DNA of 36,761 bases from assembly GCA_021782795.1 (NCBI GenBank), contig JAJXUP010000003.1:1-36761 (forward strand), in the 5' to 3' direction. Every line of letters begins with the position of its first letter. Positions within the stretch are counted from its first letter, which is position 1. The position numbers and the translations under genes are program-made. This document shows positions 28,347-36,761 of this stretch, in pieces. This DNA comes from Pseudomonadota bacterium. Its GTDB lineage: Bacteria; Pseudomonadota; Gammaproteobacteria; Burkholderiales; Sulfuriferulaceae. The notes beneath the pieces were generated by a model. That model saw nothing but the letters and a program-made list of their open reading frames with translations. It was not told the DNA's origin and made no database searches.

Positions 28347-30499
28347 GCCACCAGCTCCATGTGATCAAGCGGTTTTGCCAAACCGAGTCGCACCCGCGCC
28401 ACAGTCCCGCCCGCCGGAAGGTTATCCAGCGTGATACTGCCGTGGTGTTCCTCGATGATCTTCTTCACGATCGCCAGCCCCAGCCCTGTTCCCTTGGCCT
28501 TGGTCGTCGCGTAGGGCTCGAACAACCGGTCGCGCACCTGACCCGACAACCCCGGCCCGTTGTCCTCGACCGCCAGTTCGACTTCCTTCCCGCTGACGGC
28601 TGTCGTCATGCGAATACGCGGATGCACGGTTTCAGTCAGGGCATCCTGGGCATTCTGCAGCAGATTATGAATCACTTGTCGCAGCAGTTTTGCATCTCCA
28701 GCCACCATTGGCAAATCCGGATCGAGCCCGATTTCAATGGTTGCGTCATGCGCGTACAAATCAATGACCTCGCGCACCAGGGCATTCAGGTTCACCGGCA
28801 CCAGTTGCGCACTCGGCGTGCGCGCATATTCGGCAAAGGCGTTAACCATCTCCTTCATCGCCGACACCTGGTTGACGATGGTTTGTATCGAACGACGCAA
28901 GGTCTCCGCATCGCCGGGTGACAGTCTGTCGGCCAGCTTGTGCTCGATGCGCTCGGCCGACAGCTGGATCGGCGTGAGCGGGTTCTTGATCTCGTGCGCC
29001 AGACGCCGCGCCACTTCGCCCCAGGCGGCATCGCGCTGAGCACGCAACAGGTCGGTCACGTCATCGAACACCAGCAAGAAACCACCATCCATGCCGACAG
29101 GCAGTGGAATGCCGCGCAACAGCAAAATGCGTCGTCCGACGTCCGACTCCAGGGCGAACTGCTGCTGCCACACCGTGTCGCCGTGCATGCGGAACTGGAT
29201 CGACAGTGTTTCAGCCAGCTCGGCCAGATGTGCAAACGCAACCGGCCATTGGTGCAACATCTGCCCCGGCAGGATTCCCGACGACAGACCAAGCATCTGC
29301 TCCGCCGCCGGATTGAGCCCACGCACACGCAACTGGCTGTCAAAGGTGATGACGCCCGAAGTCAGGCTCGCCAGCACCGTCTCCAGGTAGGCGTGCGACT
29401 TTTCGATCTGTGCGCGCCGGTCTTCGGCCACGTTGCGCGTCTCGGCAAGCTGCCGCGTCATGCGGTTGAACGACTGCGTCAGCATGCCCAGCTCGTCCCG
29501 GCTCTGCACCGGGTGCATCTGACTGTAATCGCCCTTGGCGACAGCTCGCGTTCCCTGTGCCAGCGCCCGCAACGGTGCGGCAATCTGTTCACTGATCAGA
29601 AACGCCAGCGCCACGGTAGTCAGCAGCGTCAACACCATGGTCAGAGTCAACGTCATGCCATACAGCCGTTTCAGGCCCACGCGCGACAGCGACAGTGCCT
29701 GGTAATCCTGATACGCCGTCTGCACCGCTTCGGTTTCGCGTGCCAGCTGGTCGGGTACCGGCTGCAATACCTGCAGCACACGCATGGTCTCCGTCAGCGA
29801 CAGCACATTGACAGGCAGCACCACGCGCAGATACATGCCACGACCTTCCAGCGCCTCGACGCGCGAGTACACATGTTGCTGGCGCACCTGAAACAGCGTA
29901 CGTCCGTCCGGTACCGGGGGCGGCGCCCCCATCATCTCCCCCCCTGCCACCGACAACAGACGGCCGTGTTCGTCATACAGCGAGGCCTCTTGCACCGAAT
30001 ACGTCTCGGGCAACTGCGCCAGTTCACTCCCCTGCCGCGCCAGAGGGGCTTCGGCCAGCCGCTGCGCCATCGATTCGGCCTTGCCGTTCAGATCATGCTG
30101 CAGGTCGTCGAGTGCCGATTGGCCAAGGTCCAGCCCGCTTTCGAGCGCATGATCCACACGCACGTCGAACCACGATTCGATGCTGCGCGACATGAATTCC
30201 ACCGACACAGCGTAGACCACCGTTCCGGGCAGCAGCGCCATCAGACCGAACACCAGCAGCAGGCGCACCGTCAGCTTGGCTCCGAACAGCCCCGCCCGCA
30301 TCTTGCGACGCAACTGCACCATCTGGTAGAGCACCAGTCCGACCATCGCTGTGGTCAACACCCCGGTCGCCCCCAGCAGCCAGGGATAATCGTGTGCAAA
30401 AAAACCGGTGTTCGCGCTCGCGCTCGACAGGACGTAGATCAACCCCGCAACGGCAACGAACCCCAGCAGAACCAGGTATTTCACAAAGTCATCATCCAC
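28343..30499 (-). CDS. NtrY-like membrane sensor histidine kinase
   Basis: 718 aa; HAMP-like segment, PAS-like segment, RLAHEIKNPLTPIQLSAERIEHKL H-box, HNLLQNAQDAL N-box, GLGLAIVKKIIEEHHG G-box. Confidence 0.94.
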   Translation of the reverse strand: MDDDFVKYLVLLGFVAVAGLIYVLSSASANTGFFAHDYPWLLGATGVLTTAMVGLVLYQMVQLRRKMRAGLFGAKLTVRLLLVFGLMALLPGTVVYAVSVEFMSRSIESWFDVRVDHALESGLDLGQSALDDLQHDLNGKAESMAQRLAEAPLARQGSELAQLPETYSVQEASLYDEHGRLLSVAGGEMMGAPPPVPDGRTLFQVRQQHVYSRVEALEGRGMYLRVVLPVNVLSLTETMRVLQVLQPVPDQLARETEAVQTAYQDYQALSLSRVGLKRLYGMTLTLTMVLTLLTTVALAFLISEQIAAPLRALAQGTRAVAKGDYSQMHPVQSRDELGMLTQSFNRMTRQLAETRNVAEDRRAQIEKSHAYLETVLASLTSGVITFDSQLRVRGLNPAAEQMLGLSSGILPGQMLHQWPVAFAHLAELAETLSIQFRMHGDTVWQQQFALESDVGRRILLLRGIPLPVGMDGGFLLVFDDVTDLLRAQRDAAWGEVARRLAHEIKNPLTPIQLSAERIEHKLADRLSPGDAETLRRSIQTIVNQVSAMKEMVNAFAEYARTPSAQLVPVNLNALVREVIDLYAHDATIEIGLDPDLPMVAGDAKLLRQVIHNLLQNAQDALTETVHPRIRMTTAVSGKEVELAVEDNGPGLSGQVRDRLFEPYATTKAKGTGLGLAIVKKIIEEHHGSITLDNLPAGGTVARVRLGLAKPLDHMELVA

Positions 30500-31047
30500 A
30501 CCAGCGGCGCGGATTCAAGATCCCATCTGCCGGTCGCGATTGCATTGATCTGCAAGGGCTTTGGCAGTTCGGAAGTGTCCAGCCGCATGCTCAGCGTCGC
30601 ACGATAATCCTGTATCTTGCTCAGCCGGTCGCGCGCAATCACCGGCCAGCCATCGATGCGTCCCAGTATGGCCAGGGCATCGCCAAGACTGTCGACGCTG
30701 CGTGTACGCACGTCGACACCCGACACCACGTACTGGCGCAGTAGTGTATTGTAGGACAGGCGCGTCACGCGCGTGATATGCGCCATCTGTTCCGGAAACC
30801 AGTACCAGCGCGGTCGTGCGAAATCGAAATCCGTGACGAAATACAGCGACACGCCCCGATTGACTGCATCCTCGAGCAGCGACGTCAGCGTGACATCAAT
30901 CTGCGCATACAGGCAATATTTGTCGTCCACCTGACGCAACTCGGCGGAATGGATCTGGATACCGCCCGTCGCATGCGCTGCCGGCACGAACACCCATCCG
31001 CACAGCAGCCAGTAGATGGCGATACTAAGTCTTTGTAACCAGGGCAT
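30481..31047 (-). CDS. DUF4390-family exported protein
   Basis: Start at 31047 (MPWLQRLSIAIYWLLCGWVFVPAAHATGG); VDVTLTS..EDAVNRGVSLYFVTDFDFARPRWYWF; sits between rsmB and the NtrY-like gene. Confidence 0.85.
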   Translation of the reverse strand: MPWLQRLSIAIYWLLCGWVFVPAAHATGGIQIHSAELRQVDDKYCLYAQIDVTLTSLLEDAVNRGVSLYFVTDFDFARPRWYWFPEQMAHITRVTRLSYNTLLRQYVVSGVDVRTRSVDSLGDALAILGRIDGWPVIARDRLSKIQDYRATLSMRLDTSELPKPLQINAIATGRWDLESAPLVWMMTL

Positions 31048-32320
31048 AGAAAAACCCGTCCCTCTCCTCATCCGGCAACCATTGCACGGAACATTGTCCA
31101 TTATCAAGCGGCAAAGTACGCGCATCGGCATGACGAGCCAGGAAGCGCGCAGTCTGCTGCACGTTTTCGTCCGGAAACACCGAGCAGGTTGCGTATAACA
31201 ATTTCCCTCCCACCGCCAGGCACGGCCAAAGCGCATCCAGGATCCGCTCCTGCAACTGCACAAAATGGCCGATGTCCTGCGGCCGACGCAGCCACTTGAT
31301 GTCCGGGTGCCGCCGCACCACACCGGATGCCGAACACGGCGCATCGACAAGAATGCGGTCGAACGGCTGACCGTCCCACCATTCCTGCGGCCGCGCCGCG
31401 TCACCTGTTTGGCACCGCGCGCTCAGTCCCAGCCGCTGCAGGTTTTCGTCCACCCGCCGCAATCGCTGTGCATCCTGATCGAGCGCCAGCAGCTCGACTT
31501 GCGCCAGTTCGAGAATATGTCCGGTCTTGCCGCCCGGCGCAGCGCAGGCATCGAGCACGCGCATGCCGTCCTGAGCATCGAGCCAGCGCGCCGCCTGTTG
31601 CGCCGCCACATCCTGCACCGACACTTCTCCGGCATGGAACCCGGGCAATTCGCCTACCGGAACCGGCCGCACCAGACGAATGGCAGTGTCACCCACCACG
31701 CTGGCCTCGATGCCCGCATCGCACAACCGTTGCACATACTGCAGCACACTGATTTTGCGCGTATTGACCCGCAATGTCATCGGGGGATGCCGATTTCCTG
31801 CTTCAAGTATACCTTGCCATTGTTGCGGAAATGCAACAGTCAGCCGGTCCACCCACCAGCGCGGATAGGCAAGACGTGACACCGGGTCCACCGACAATCG
31901 AGTCATGCCCGGCGCGCCATCCTGCAACCAACCCTGCCGCAGCACGTTGCGCAACACCGCATTGGTCAGCCCTCTTGCCCAGCGCTTCAGGCTCGCGGCC
32001 GCCTCGACCGCCTCGCTGACGGTACGGTATGCCGCCTCGGGGTGCAACTGTAGTTCGCGCAATGCCACAAGCAGCAGGATGGCGACCTGGCGATCCTGCA
32101 GCTGACGGTCCAGCGCGGCATCGCGTACCGCTTCGAGCCAGCCATATTCGCGCAGGCAGGCAAAGCACATGTCTTGCACCCGCGCCCGACCCGCTTCGCT
32201 TTCGCGCGCCAGCAGCCGGTCCAGATTGTGTTTGCCATGCACCACGCTGTCGATGACCCGTGTGGCGCGCAATAAAAGCTGGCGCAACGGTGGTTGCGCG
32301 ACATCATCCCTGTTGATCAT
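31025..32320 (-). CDS. rsmB: 16S rRNA m5C967 methyltransferase
   Basis: Start at 32320 (MINRDDVAQPPLRQLLLRATRVIDSVVHG); NusB-like N-terminus; VLDACAAPGGKTGHILEL; ILVDAPCSASGVVRRHPDIKW; LLYATCSVFPDEN. Confidence 0.95.
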   Translation of the reverse strand: MINRDDVAQPPLRQLLLRATRVIDSVVHGKHNLDRLLARESEAGRARVQDMCFACLREYGWLEAVRDAALDRQLQDRQVAILLLVALRELQLHPEAAYRTVSEAVEAAASLKRWARGLTNAVLRNVLRQGWLQDGAPGMTRLSVDPVSRLAYPRWWVDRLTVAFPQQWQGILEAGNRHPPMTLRVNTRKISVLQYVQRLCDAGIEASVVGDTAIRLVRPVPVGELPGFHAGEVSVQDVAAQQAARWLDAQDGMRVLDACAAPGGKTGHILELAQVELLALDQDAQRLRRVDENLQRLGLSARCQTGDAARPQEWWDGQPFDRILVDAPCSASGVVRRHPDIKWLRRPQDIGHFVQLQERILDALWPCLAVGGKLLYATCSVFPDENVQQTARFLARHADARTLPLDNGQCSVQWLPDEERDGFFYALVTKT

Positions 32321-33006
32321 ACGTGATAGCCCGCCAGTCCCGATGTCATCCAATGCAGCAATCCGATCAACCCAAACCCCGCCACCAGCATACCCGCCAG
32401 CCTGCGCAGCCAGACCGACTGGCGCCATGCCTGCAGATAGCGCGCAAACCAGCCCATGGCCAACAGATTGGGCAACGTTCCTGTACCGAATGCCAGCATC
32501 ACCAGTGCCCCGTGCACGGCACTGCCGCTTGCCAGCGCCGACACCAGCACCGAATACACCAGTCCGCACGGCAACCAGCCCCAGACCAGCCCGGCCAGCA
32601 CGGCCTGCCCGGGATGCCGCACCGGCAGCAGATGGCGGACGTACGGCTGCAGACGCAGCCACAGTCCGCCTCCAAGCCGTTCGATCCCGAGCACAGCACG
32701 CGACCAGCCGGCCAGGTATAACCCCAGCAACAGCAGCATGAAGCTGGCCAGCGCATACAGCACCCGCGAAACCGGCAGCACATGATCGAGCAGCAATGCG
32801 CTGCTGCCGACGGCACCGGCCAGCGCCCCGGCCAGCGCATAGCTGACCAGCCGCCCGGCATTATAACCGAGCAGAATACCCCACCCGGCCCGACCGCCAG
32901 GTGCAGACAGCGATAATGCGCTGACGATACCGCCGCACATGCCCAGACAATGCACACCGCCCAGCCAGCCCACCAGCATCATCGACAACAGGCTATATTC
33001 GATCAT
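32317..33006 (-). CDS. SafE/DsbD_2-type membrane protein (HCLGMCGG motif)
   Basis: Start at 33006 (MIEYSLLSMMLVGWLGGVHCLGMCGGIVSALSLSAPGGRAG); multi-TM; PCGLVYSVLVSALASGS. Confidence 0.85.
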   Translation of the reverse strand: MIEYSLLSMMLVGWLGGVHCLGMCGGIVSALSLSAPGGRAGWGILLGYNAGRLVSYALAGALAGAVGSSALLLDHVLPVSRVLYALASFMLLLLGLYLAGWSRAVLGIERLGGGLWLRLQPYVRHLLPVRHPGQAVLAGLVWGWLPCGLVYSVLVSALASGSAVHGALVMLAFGTGTLPNLLAMGWFARYLQAWRQSVWLRRLAGMLVAGFGLIGLLHWMTSGLAGYHV

Positions 33007-34316
33007 GACCCGGCCCTTTCGGCACGACCCACCAACCAGAGCAGTGCCAGCACGGGCAGCCCCAGCATCGCGGTGAATACAAAAAATCCAGCATACCCCC
33101 ACGCATTGACCAGGTCACCGGAAAACCCGGCAAGGAATTTCGGCAACAGCAGCATCACCGAACTCAGCACCGCATATTGCGATGCGGTGTACGCCTGATT
33201 CGTCAGGCTGGACAACCAGGCGATGAACGCGCTGGAACCAATGCCGGCCATCAGGTTATCGGCCGAGATCACCCACACCAGCGCATGCACATCGTGGCCC
33301 CGGGCCGCGAGCCAGACATAAAACAGGTTGCCCATCGAGGACAGCACCACGCCCAGCCAGAGTATCCTGCGCACACCGAAACGGGCCACCAGCACCCCGC
33401 CCAGCGCGGCGCCTGCCAGACTCATCAACACACCATAGATCTTCGACACCATGGCCACTTCGGCTTTGGTGTAACCCAGATCCACATAAAACACGTTGGC
33501 CATCACACCAAGTACGACATCCGGAATGCGATAACAGGCGATCAGCGCCAGCATCAGCAGTGCGCGCTTACGGTAGCGCCGCATGAAATCGGAGAATGGC
33601 GCGGCCACCGTGCCGGACAACCAGCGCATCGCCGCCGGCAGTCCCGCCGCACGCGCAACCTCCGGAGTCCGCTCTCGCGCCACCTCATGCATCCACAACG
33701 TGGCAAACATACCGACCATCATCAGCGCCGCCATGACCAGATAAGCGTTGCGCCACGCAGCATATACATAACCCTGTGCAGCGCCCGCCGTCCACGCGGC
33801 CAGCCACAGCACGCCCGCTCCGGCAACAATCATGCCGATGCGGTAGCCGGCCTGGTACGCCGCGGCCATCACCCCCTGCCAATCGGCTTCGACCGCTTCG
33901 ATGCGCCAGGCGTCGAGCGCAATGTCCTGGGTCGCGGCAGACCATGCGATCAGCCCGGCCCACATCGCCGTCAACGCCAGACCGTTGCGCGGATCGTGCA
34001 ACGCCAGACCTGTCAGACCGGCCGCCACGACACACTGCGCCAGCAGCAGCCACGATCGACGCCAACCCAGCCAGCGCGTCAGCCCGGGCAGTGGCAACCG
34101 GTCTACCAGCGGTGCCCATAGCCATTTGAAACCCCAGGCCAGCGCCACCCAGGCCATGTGCCCGACCGTGGAGCGGTTCACGCCCGCTTCGCGCAGCCAG
34201 AACGACAACGTGCCCAGCACCAGCAACAACGGCAGCCCGGACGAGAACCCGAGCAGCAGCATGCCACGCACCCTGCGGTGGGTATAGACAGAAAATGCAC
34301 TCAGCCAGCCACGCAC
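33003..34316 (-). CDS. ampG: AmpG-family MFS muropeptide permease
   Basis: MLLLGFSSGLPLLLVLGTLSFWLREAGVNRSTVGHMAWVALAWGFKWLWAPLVDRLPLPG; LIAWSAATQDIALDAWRIE. Confidence 0.93.
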   Translation of the reverse strand: MRGWLSAFSVYTHRRVRGMLLLGFSSGLPLLLVLGTLSFWLREAGVNRSTVGHMAWVALAWGFKWLWAPLVDRLPLPGLTRWLGWRRSWLLLAQCVVAAGLTGLALHDPRNGLALTAMWAGLIAWSAATQDIALDAWRIEAVEADWQGVMAAAYQAGYRIGMIVAGAGVLWLAAWTAGAAQGYVYAAWRNAYLVMAALMMVGMFATLWMHEVARERTPEVARAAGLPAAMRWLSGTVAAPFSDFMRRYRKRALLMLALIACYRIPDVVLGVMANVFYVDLGYTKAEVAMVSKIYGVLMSLAGAALGGVLVARFGVRRILWLGVVLSSMGNLFYVWLAARGHDVHALVWVISADNLMAGIGSSAFIAWLSSLTNQAYTASQYAVLSSVMLLLPKFLAGFSGDLVNAWGYAGFFVFTAMLGLPVLALLWLVGRAERAGS

Positions 34317-34330
34317 GCCCGACTCACCCC

Positions 34331-35113
34331 TCAGGCCGTGACATCATCATAATCGACGATCAGCGGCGCGTGGTCTGAAAAGCGTTGCGCCTTGTACACC
34401 GTCGCCACCCGGGCGCGCGCTGCAATTGCCAGCGTTGCCAGCTGGTAATCAATGCGCCAACCGACATTTTTCGCCCAGGCCTGACCGCGATGCGACCACC
34501 AGGTATAGCCCTCTTCCGTAGCCTGCGGATACAGTTGCCGGTATACATCACGCCAGCCGAGTACGTCGAGCACACGTCCCATCCACGCACGTTCTTCAGG
34601 CAGGAAGCCGGAATTTTTCTGATTGCCTTTCCAGTTCTTCAGATCAATTTCTTTGTGGGCGATGTTCCAGTCACCACACAGCACGCGCTCGCGACCGTCT
34701 TGCGCCAGCGCAGCGAGTCGGGGATAGAATTCGTCCATGAACGCGAACTTGGCCGCCTGACGGTGCTCGCCACTCGAACCCGAAGGCAGGTAGAGCGACG
34801 CGACTGCCAGATTGCCGTGACGCACCTCGACATAACGCCCCTCGGCATCGATGTCGGCCACGCCAAGACCGGTAATCACCTGGTCGGGTGCGTGCCGGGT
34901 GTAAATACCCACACCGCTGTAACCTTTTTTCTGCGCATAATGAAAATGGCCGGTATAGCCGTCGGGGGCGAGCATCTGTGCGGTCATGTCGGCAGCCTGC
35001 GCCTTGAGTTCCTGCACGCAGACAAAGTCGGCGTCCTGCACCGCCAGCCAGTCGAAAAAGCCTTTACCCGCTGCGGAGCGGATACCGTTGAGGTTAACCG
35101 TTATAATGCGCAT
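34331..35113 (-). CDS. xthA: Exodeoxyribonuclease III
   Basis: [92 protein letters not shown]. Confidence 0.95.
   Translation of the reverse strand: MRIITVNLNGIRSAAGKGFFDWLAVQDADFVCVQELKAQAADMTAQMLAPDGYTGHFHYAQKKGYSGVGIYTRHAPDQVITGLGVADIDAEGRYVEVRHGNLAVASLYLPSGSSGEHRQAAKFAFMDEFYPRLAALAQDGRERVLCGDWNIAHKEIDLKNWKGNQKNSGFLPEERAWMGRVLDVLGWRDVYRQLYPQATEEGYTWWSHRGQAWAKNVGWRIDYQLATLAIAARARVATVYKAQRFSDHAPLIVDYDDVTA
35102..35107 (+). promoter_or_regulatory. -10 box TATAAT for pyrE, inside the xthA start region
   Basis: Exact TATAAT on the plus strand over the first xthA codons, 32 bp before the pyrE ATG; no clear -35. Confidence 0.4.
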
Positions 35114-35139
35114 GTTTCCTTATCCATTGTTTTGCCACC

Positions 35140-35787
35140 ATGCCCGACTTCCGCCAGCAATTTCTGCAGTTCGCCATCGATCGCCGCGTGCTCCGTTTCG
35201 GCGAATTCAAGACCAAAGCAGGCCGCCTGAGCCCGTATTTCTTCAATGCCGGCCTGTTCAATGACGGCCTCGCCCTCAAACAGCTCGGAGAATTCTACGC
35301 CAAAGCCATCCTCTCCGCCGGTATCGACTTCGACGTGCTGTTTGGCCCCGCGTACAAGGGCATCCCGCTCGCCGCTGCCACTGCGATCGCGCTCGCTGCG
35401 TCCGGACGCAACGTGCCATGGTGCTTCAACCGCAAGGAAGCCAAGGATCACGGAGAAGGAGGGCACCTGATCGGTGCCGAGCTGCGTGGCCGGATACTGA
35501 TCATCGACGACGTCATCTCTGCCGGGACATCGGTGCGCGAATCAGTGGACATCATCCGCCGCCACGGCGCCGAACCGGCCGGAGTGATCATCGCGCTCGA
35601 CCGCATGGAACGCGGCCAGGGGACGCTGTCAGCCGCCCAGGAAGTCGAACGCGCGCACGGCATCCCGGTGTTCTCCATTGCCAGTCTCGACGACCTGCTG
35701 GACTATTTGCAAACGGGCACGGACATGAAACAATATGAACAGGCAATTGTTCAGTATCGATCGATTTACGGAGCCGTTCCTCCATGA
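35140..35787 (+). CDS. pyrE: Orotate phosphoribosyltransferase
   Basis: [75 protein letters not shown]. Confidence 0.97.
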   Translation: MPDFRQQFLQFAIDRRVLRFGEFKTKAGRLSPYFFNAGLFNDGLALKQLGEFYAKAILSAGIDFDVLFGPAYKGIPLAAATAIALAASGRNVPWCFNRKEAKDHGEGGHLIGAELRGRILIIDDVISAGTSVRESVDIIRRHGAEPAGVIIALDRMERGQGTLSAAQEVERAHGIPVFSIASLDDLLDYLQTGTDMKQYEQAIVQYRSIYGAVPP

Positions 35788-36419
35788 TGCGAACCCGCAT
35801 GATCTGTCTGCACACCGGCCTGGTGCTGGTGCTCACTGCGCTGTCCTGCGTTGCCCGTGCCGACGCCATCTACAAGTGGCGCGACGCCGACGGCGTGGTA
35901 CATTATGGCAACACCCTGCCGGCAAAGGATGCCGGTCTGGCGGTGACGACCATGGACAAGCACGGTCTCGTCGTCAAACAGACCCCCGCAGCGCCCACCG
36001 AGCAGCAGCGCCAGGCCATGCAGGCCGAGGCCGCCCGCCAGGCCCGCCTGCAGGCGGCACAAATCGAACAGCAGCGCCAGGATACCGCTCTGCTCAACAC
36101 CTACACTTCACCCTCCGAAATCGACCTGGCGCGCGACCACAACCTCAAACTGGTGCAACTCGTCATCAACGGCATCCAGTCCCGTCTGGGTCTGCTCTAT
36201 GACAAACGCCAGCAACTGCTGCGCGAGTCAGGCGGCAATATTCCCACCAGTGGCAACACAGCCATCGAGTTCAATGCCAACGAACAACACATCCGTGACC
36301 TGACGACGCAGTTGCAACAAAAAAATCGTGAACTCGCAGCCACCCGCAGCAAATACGATGCGGAAAAAGCCCGTTTCATCGAACTGACCAGCAAAAGCCG
36401 CCCGTCTCAGGTCCAGTAG
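35784..36419 (+). CDS. DUF4124 domain-containing exported protein
   Basis: Signal peptide, [26 protein letters not shown], then coiled-coil region. Confidence 0.9.
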   Translation: MMRTRMICLHTGLVLVLTALSCVARADAIYKWRDADGVVHYGNTLPAKDAGLAVTTMDKHGLVVKQTPAAPTEQQRQAMQAEAARQARLQAAQIEQQRQDTALLNTYTSPSEIDLARDHNLKLVQLVINGIQSRLGLLYDKRQQLLRESGGNIPTSGNTAIEFNANEQHIRDLTTQLQQKNRELAATRSKYDAEKARFIELTSKSRPSQVQ

Positions 36420-36432
36420 CCGCAGCTGCGGC
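36419..36432. other. 14-bp perfect palindrome GCCGCAGCTGCGGC at the DUF4124 gene stop, possible terminator component
   Basis: Perfect palindrome between convergent genes, followed by another GGCTGCGGC able to compete in pairing. Confidence 0.4.
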
Positions 36433-36476
36433 GACTGAAACCCGGGCGGCTGCGGCACAACCGCAGTACGCTCGCC

Positions 36477-36761
36477 TCACGCCTTGAGTTTTTCCAGCAA
36501 GATCTCGTTGAGCTGCTGCGGATTGGCCTTGCCTTTGCTCGCCTTCATCGCCTGCCCGACGAGGAAGCCAAGCATCTTTTCCTTGCCGGCACGGTATTCG
36601 GCCACCTGTGACGGACAGGCCGCCAGCACTTCATCCACCAGCACGGCGATCGCAGCGCTGTCCGACACCTGGCGCAGTCCACGCGCATCGATGATCATGT
36701 CGACATCACCTTCCTGCTGCCATAACGCGTCGAACACCTGTTTGGCCAGCTTGCCAGACAA
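36477..36761 (-). CDS. gatB: Asp-tRNA(Asn)/Glu-tRNA(Gln) amidotransferase subunit B, C-terminal part (truncated by window end)
   Basis: [16 protein letters not shown]...[50 protein letters not shown]. Confidence 0.95.
   Translation of the reverse strand: MSGKLAKQVFDALWQQEGDVDMIIDARGLRQVSDSAAIAVLVDEVLAACPSQVAEYRAGKEKMLGFLVGQAMKASKGKANPQQLNEILLEKLKA

Noticed and set aside
28940-30607. 555 aa plus-strand ORF opposite the NtrY-like kinase
   Set aside because: His/Arg/Gln-rich antisense shadow of a high-confidence histidine kinase gene.

Overview
This is an ordinary, gene-dense chromosomal window that looks betaproteobacterial from gene content and order (cysS / ppiB-lpxH / rsmB-DUF4390-ntrY-like-ntrX-like / metZ / xthA-pyrE / gatB); the taxon is inferred. 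Left to right it holds: the 3' end of a ParE/RelE-type toxin; a MetF-like (MTHFR-fold) protein; a TauE/SafE permease; a MarR-regulated tripartite FUSC efflux operon (MarR, NodT-type OMP, FUSC, DUF1656, HlyD); a DUF2846-like lipoprotein; a nitroreductase; a P1B-type metal ATPase with a C-terminal hemerythrin-like domain; an HME-RND metal efflux operon (His-rich leader protein, MFP, RND, DUF3240, TolC-family OMP); a histidine phosphatase; sbcB; two adjacent small inverted-repeat-bounded non-coding elements; a TrmH-family rRNA methyltransferase; cysS; a TPR / L,D-transpeptidase pair sharing a C-terminal domain; ppiB; lpxH; a tightly overlapping eight-gene minus-strand run from xthA to metZ containing an NtrX-like regulator without an AAA+ domain; pyrE; a DUF4124 protein; and the 3' end of gatB. 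The most useful leads are the AAA-less NtrX-like regulator and its overlapping operon, the paired NTF2-like domains in the TPR and Csd6-like proteins, the duplicated operator-like motif around the marR efflux locus, two predicted leaderless transcripts, the two adjacent small IR elements, and the ATPase-hemerythrin/RND metal cluster. I saw no CRISPR array, tRNA, rRNA, prophage or intact transposase. All family calls come from reading motifs; no database search was run.
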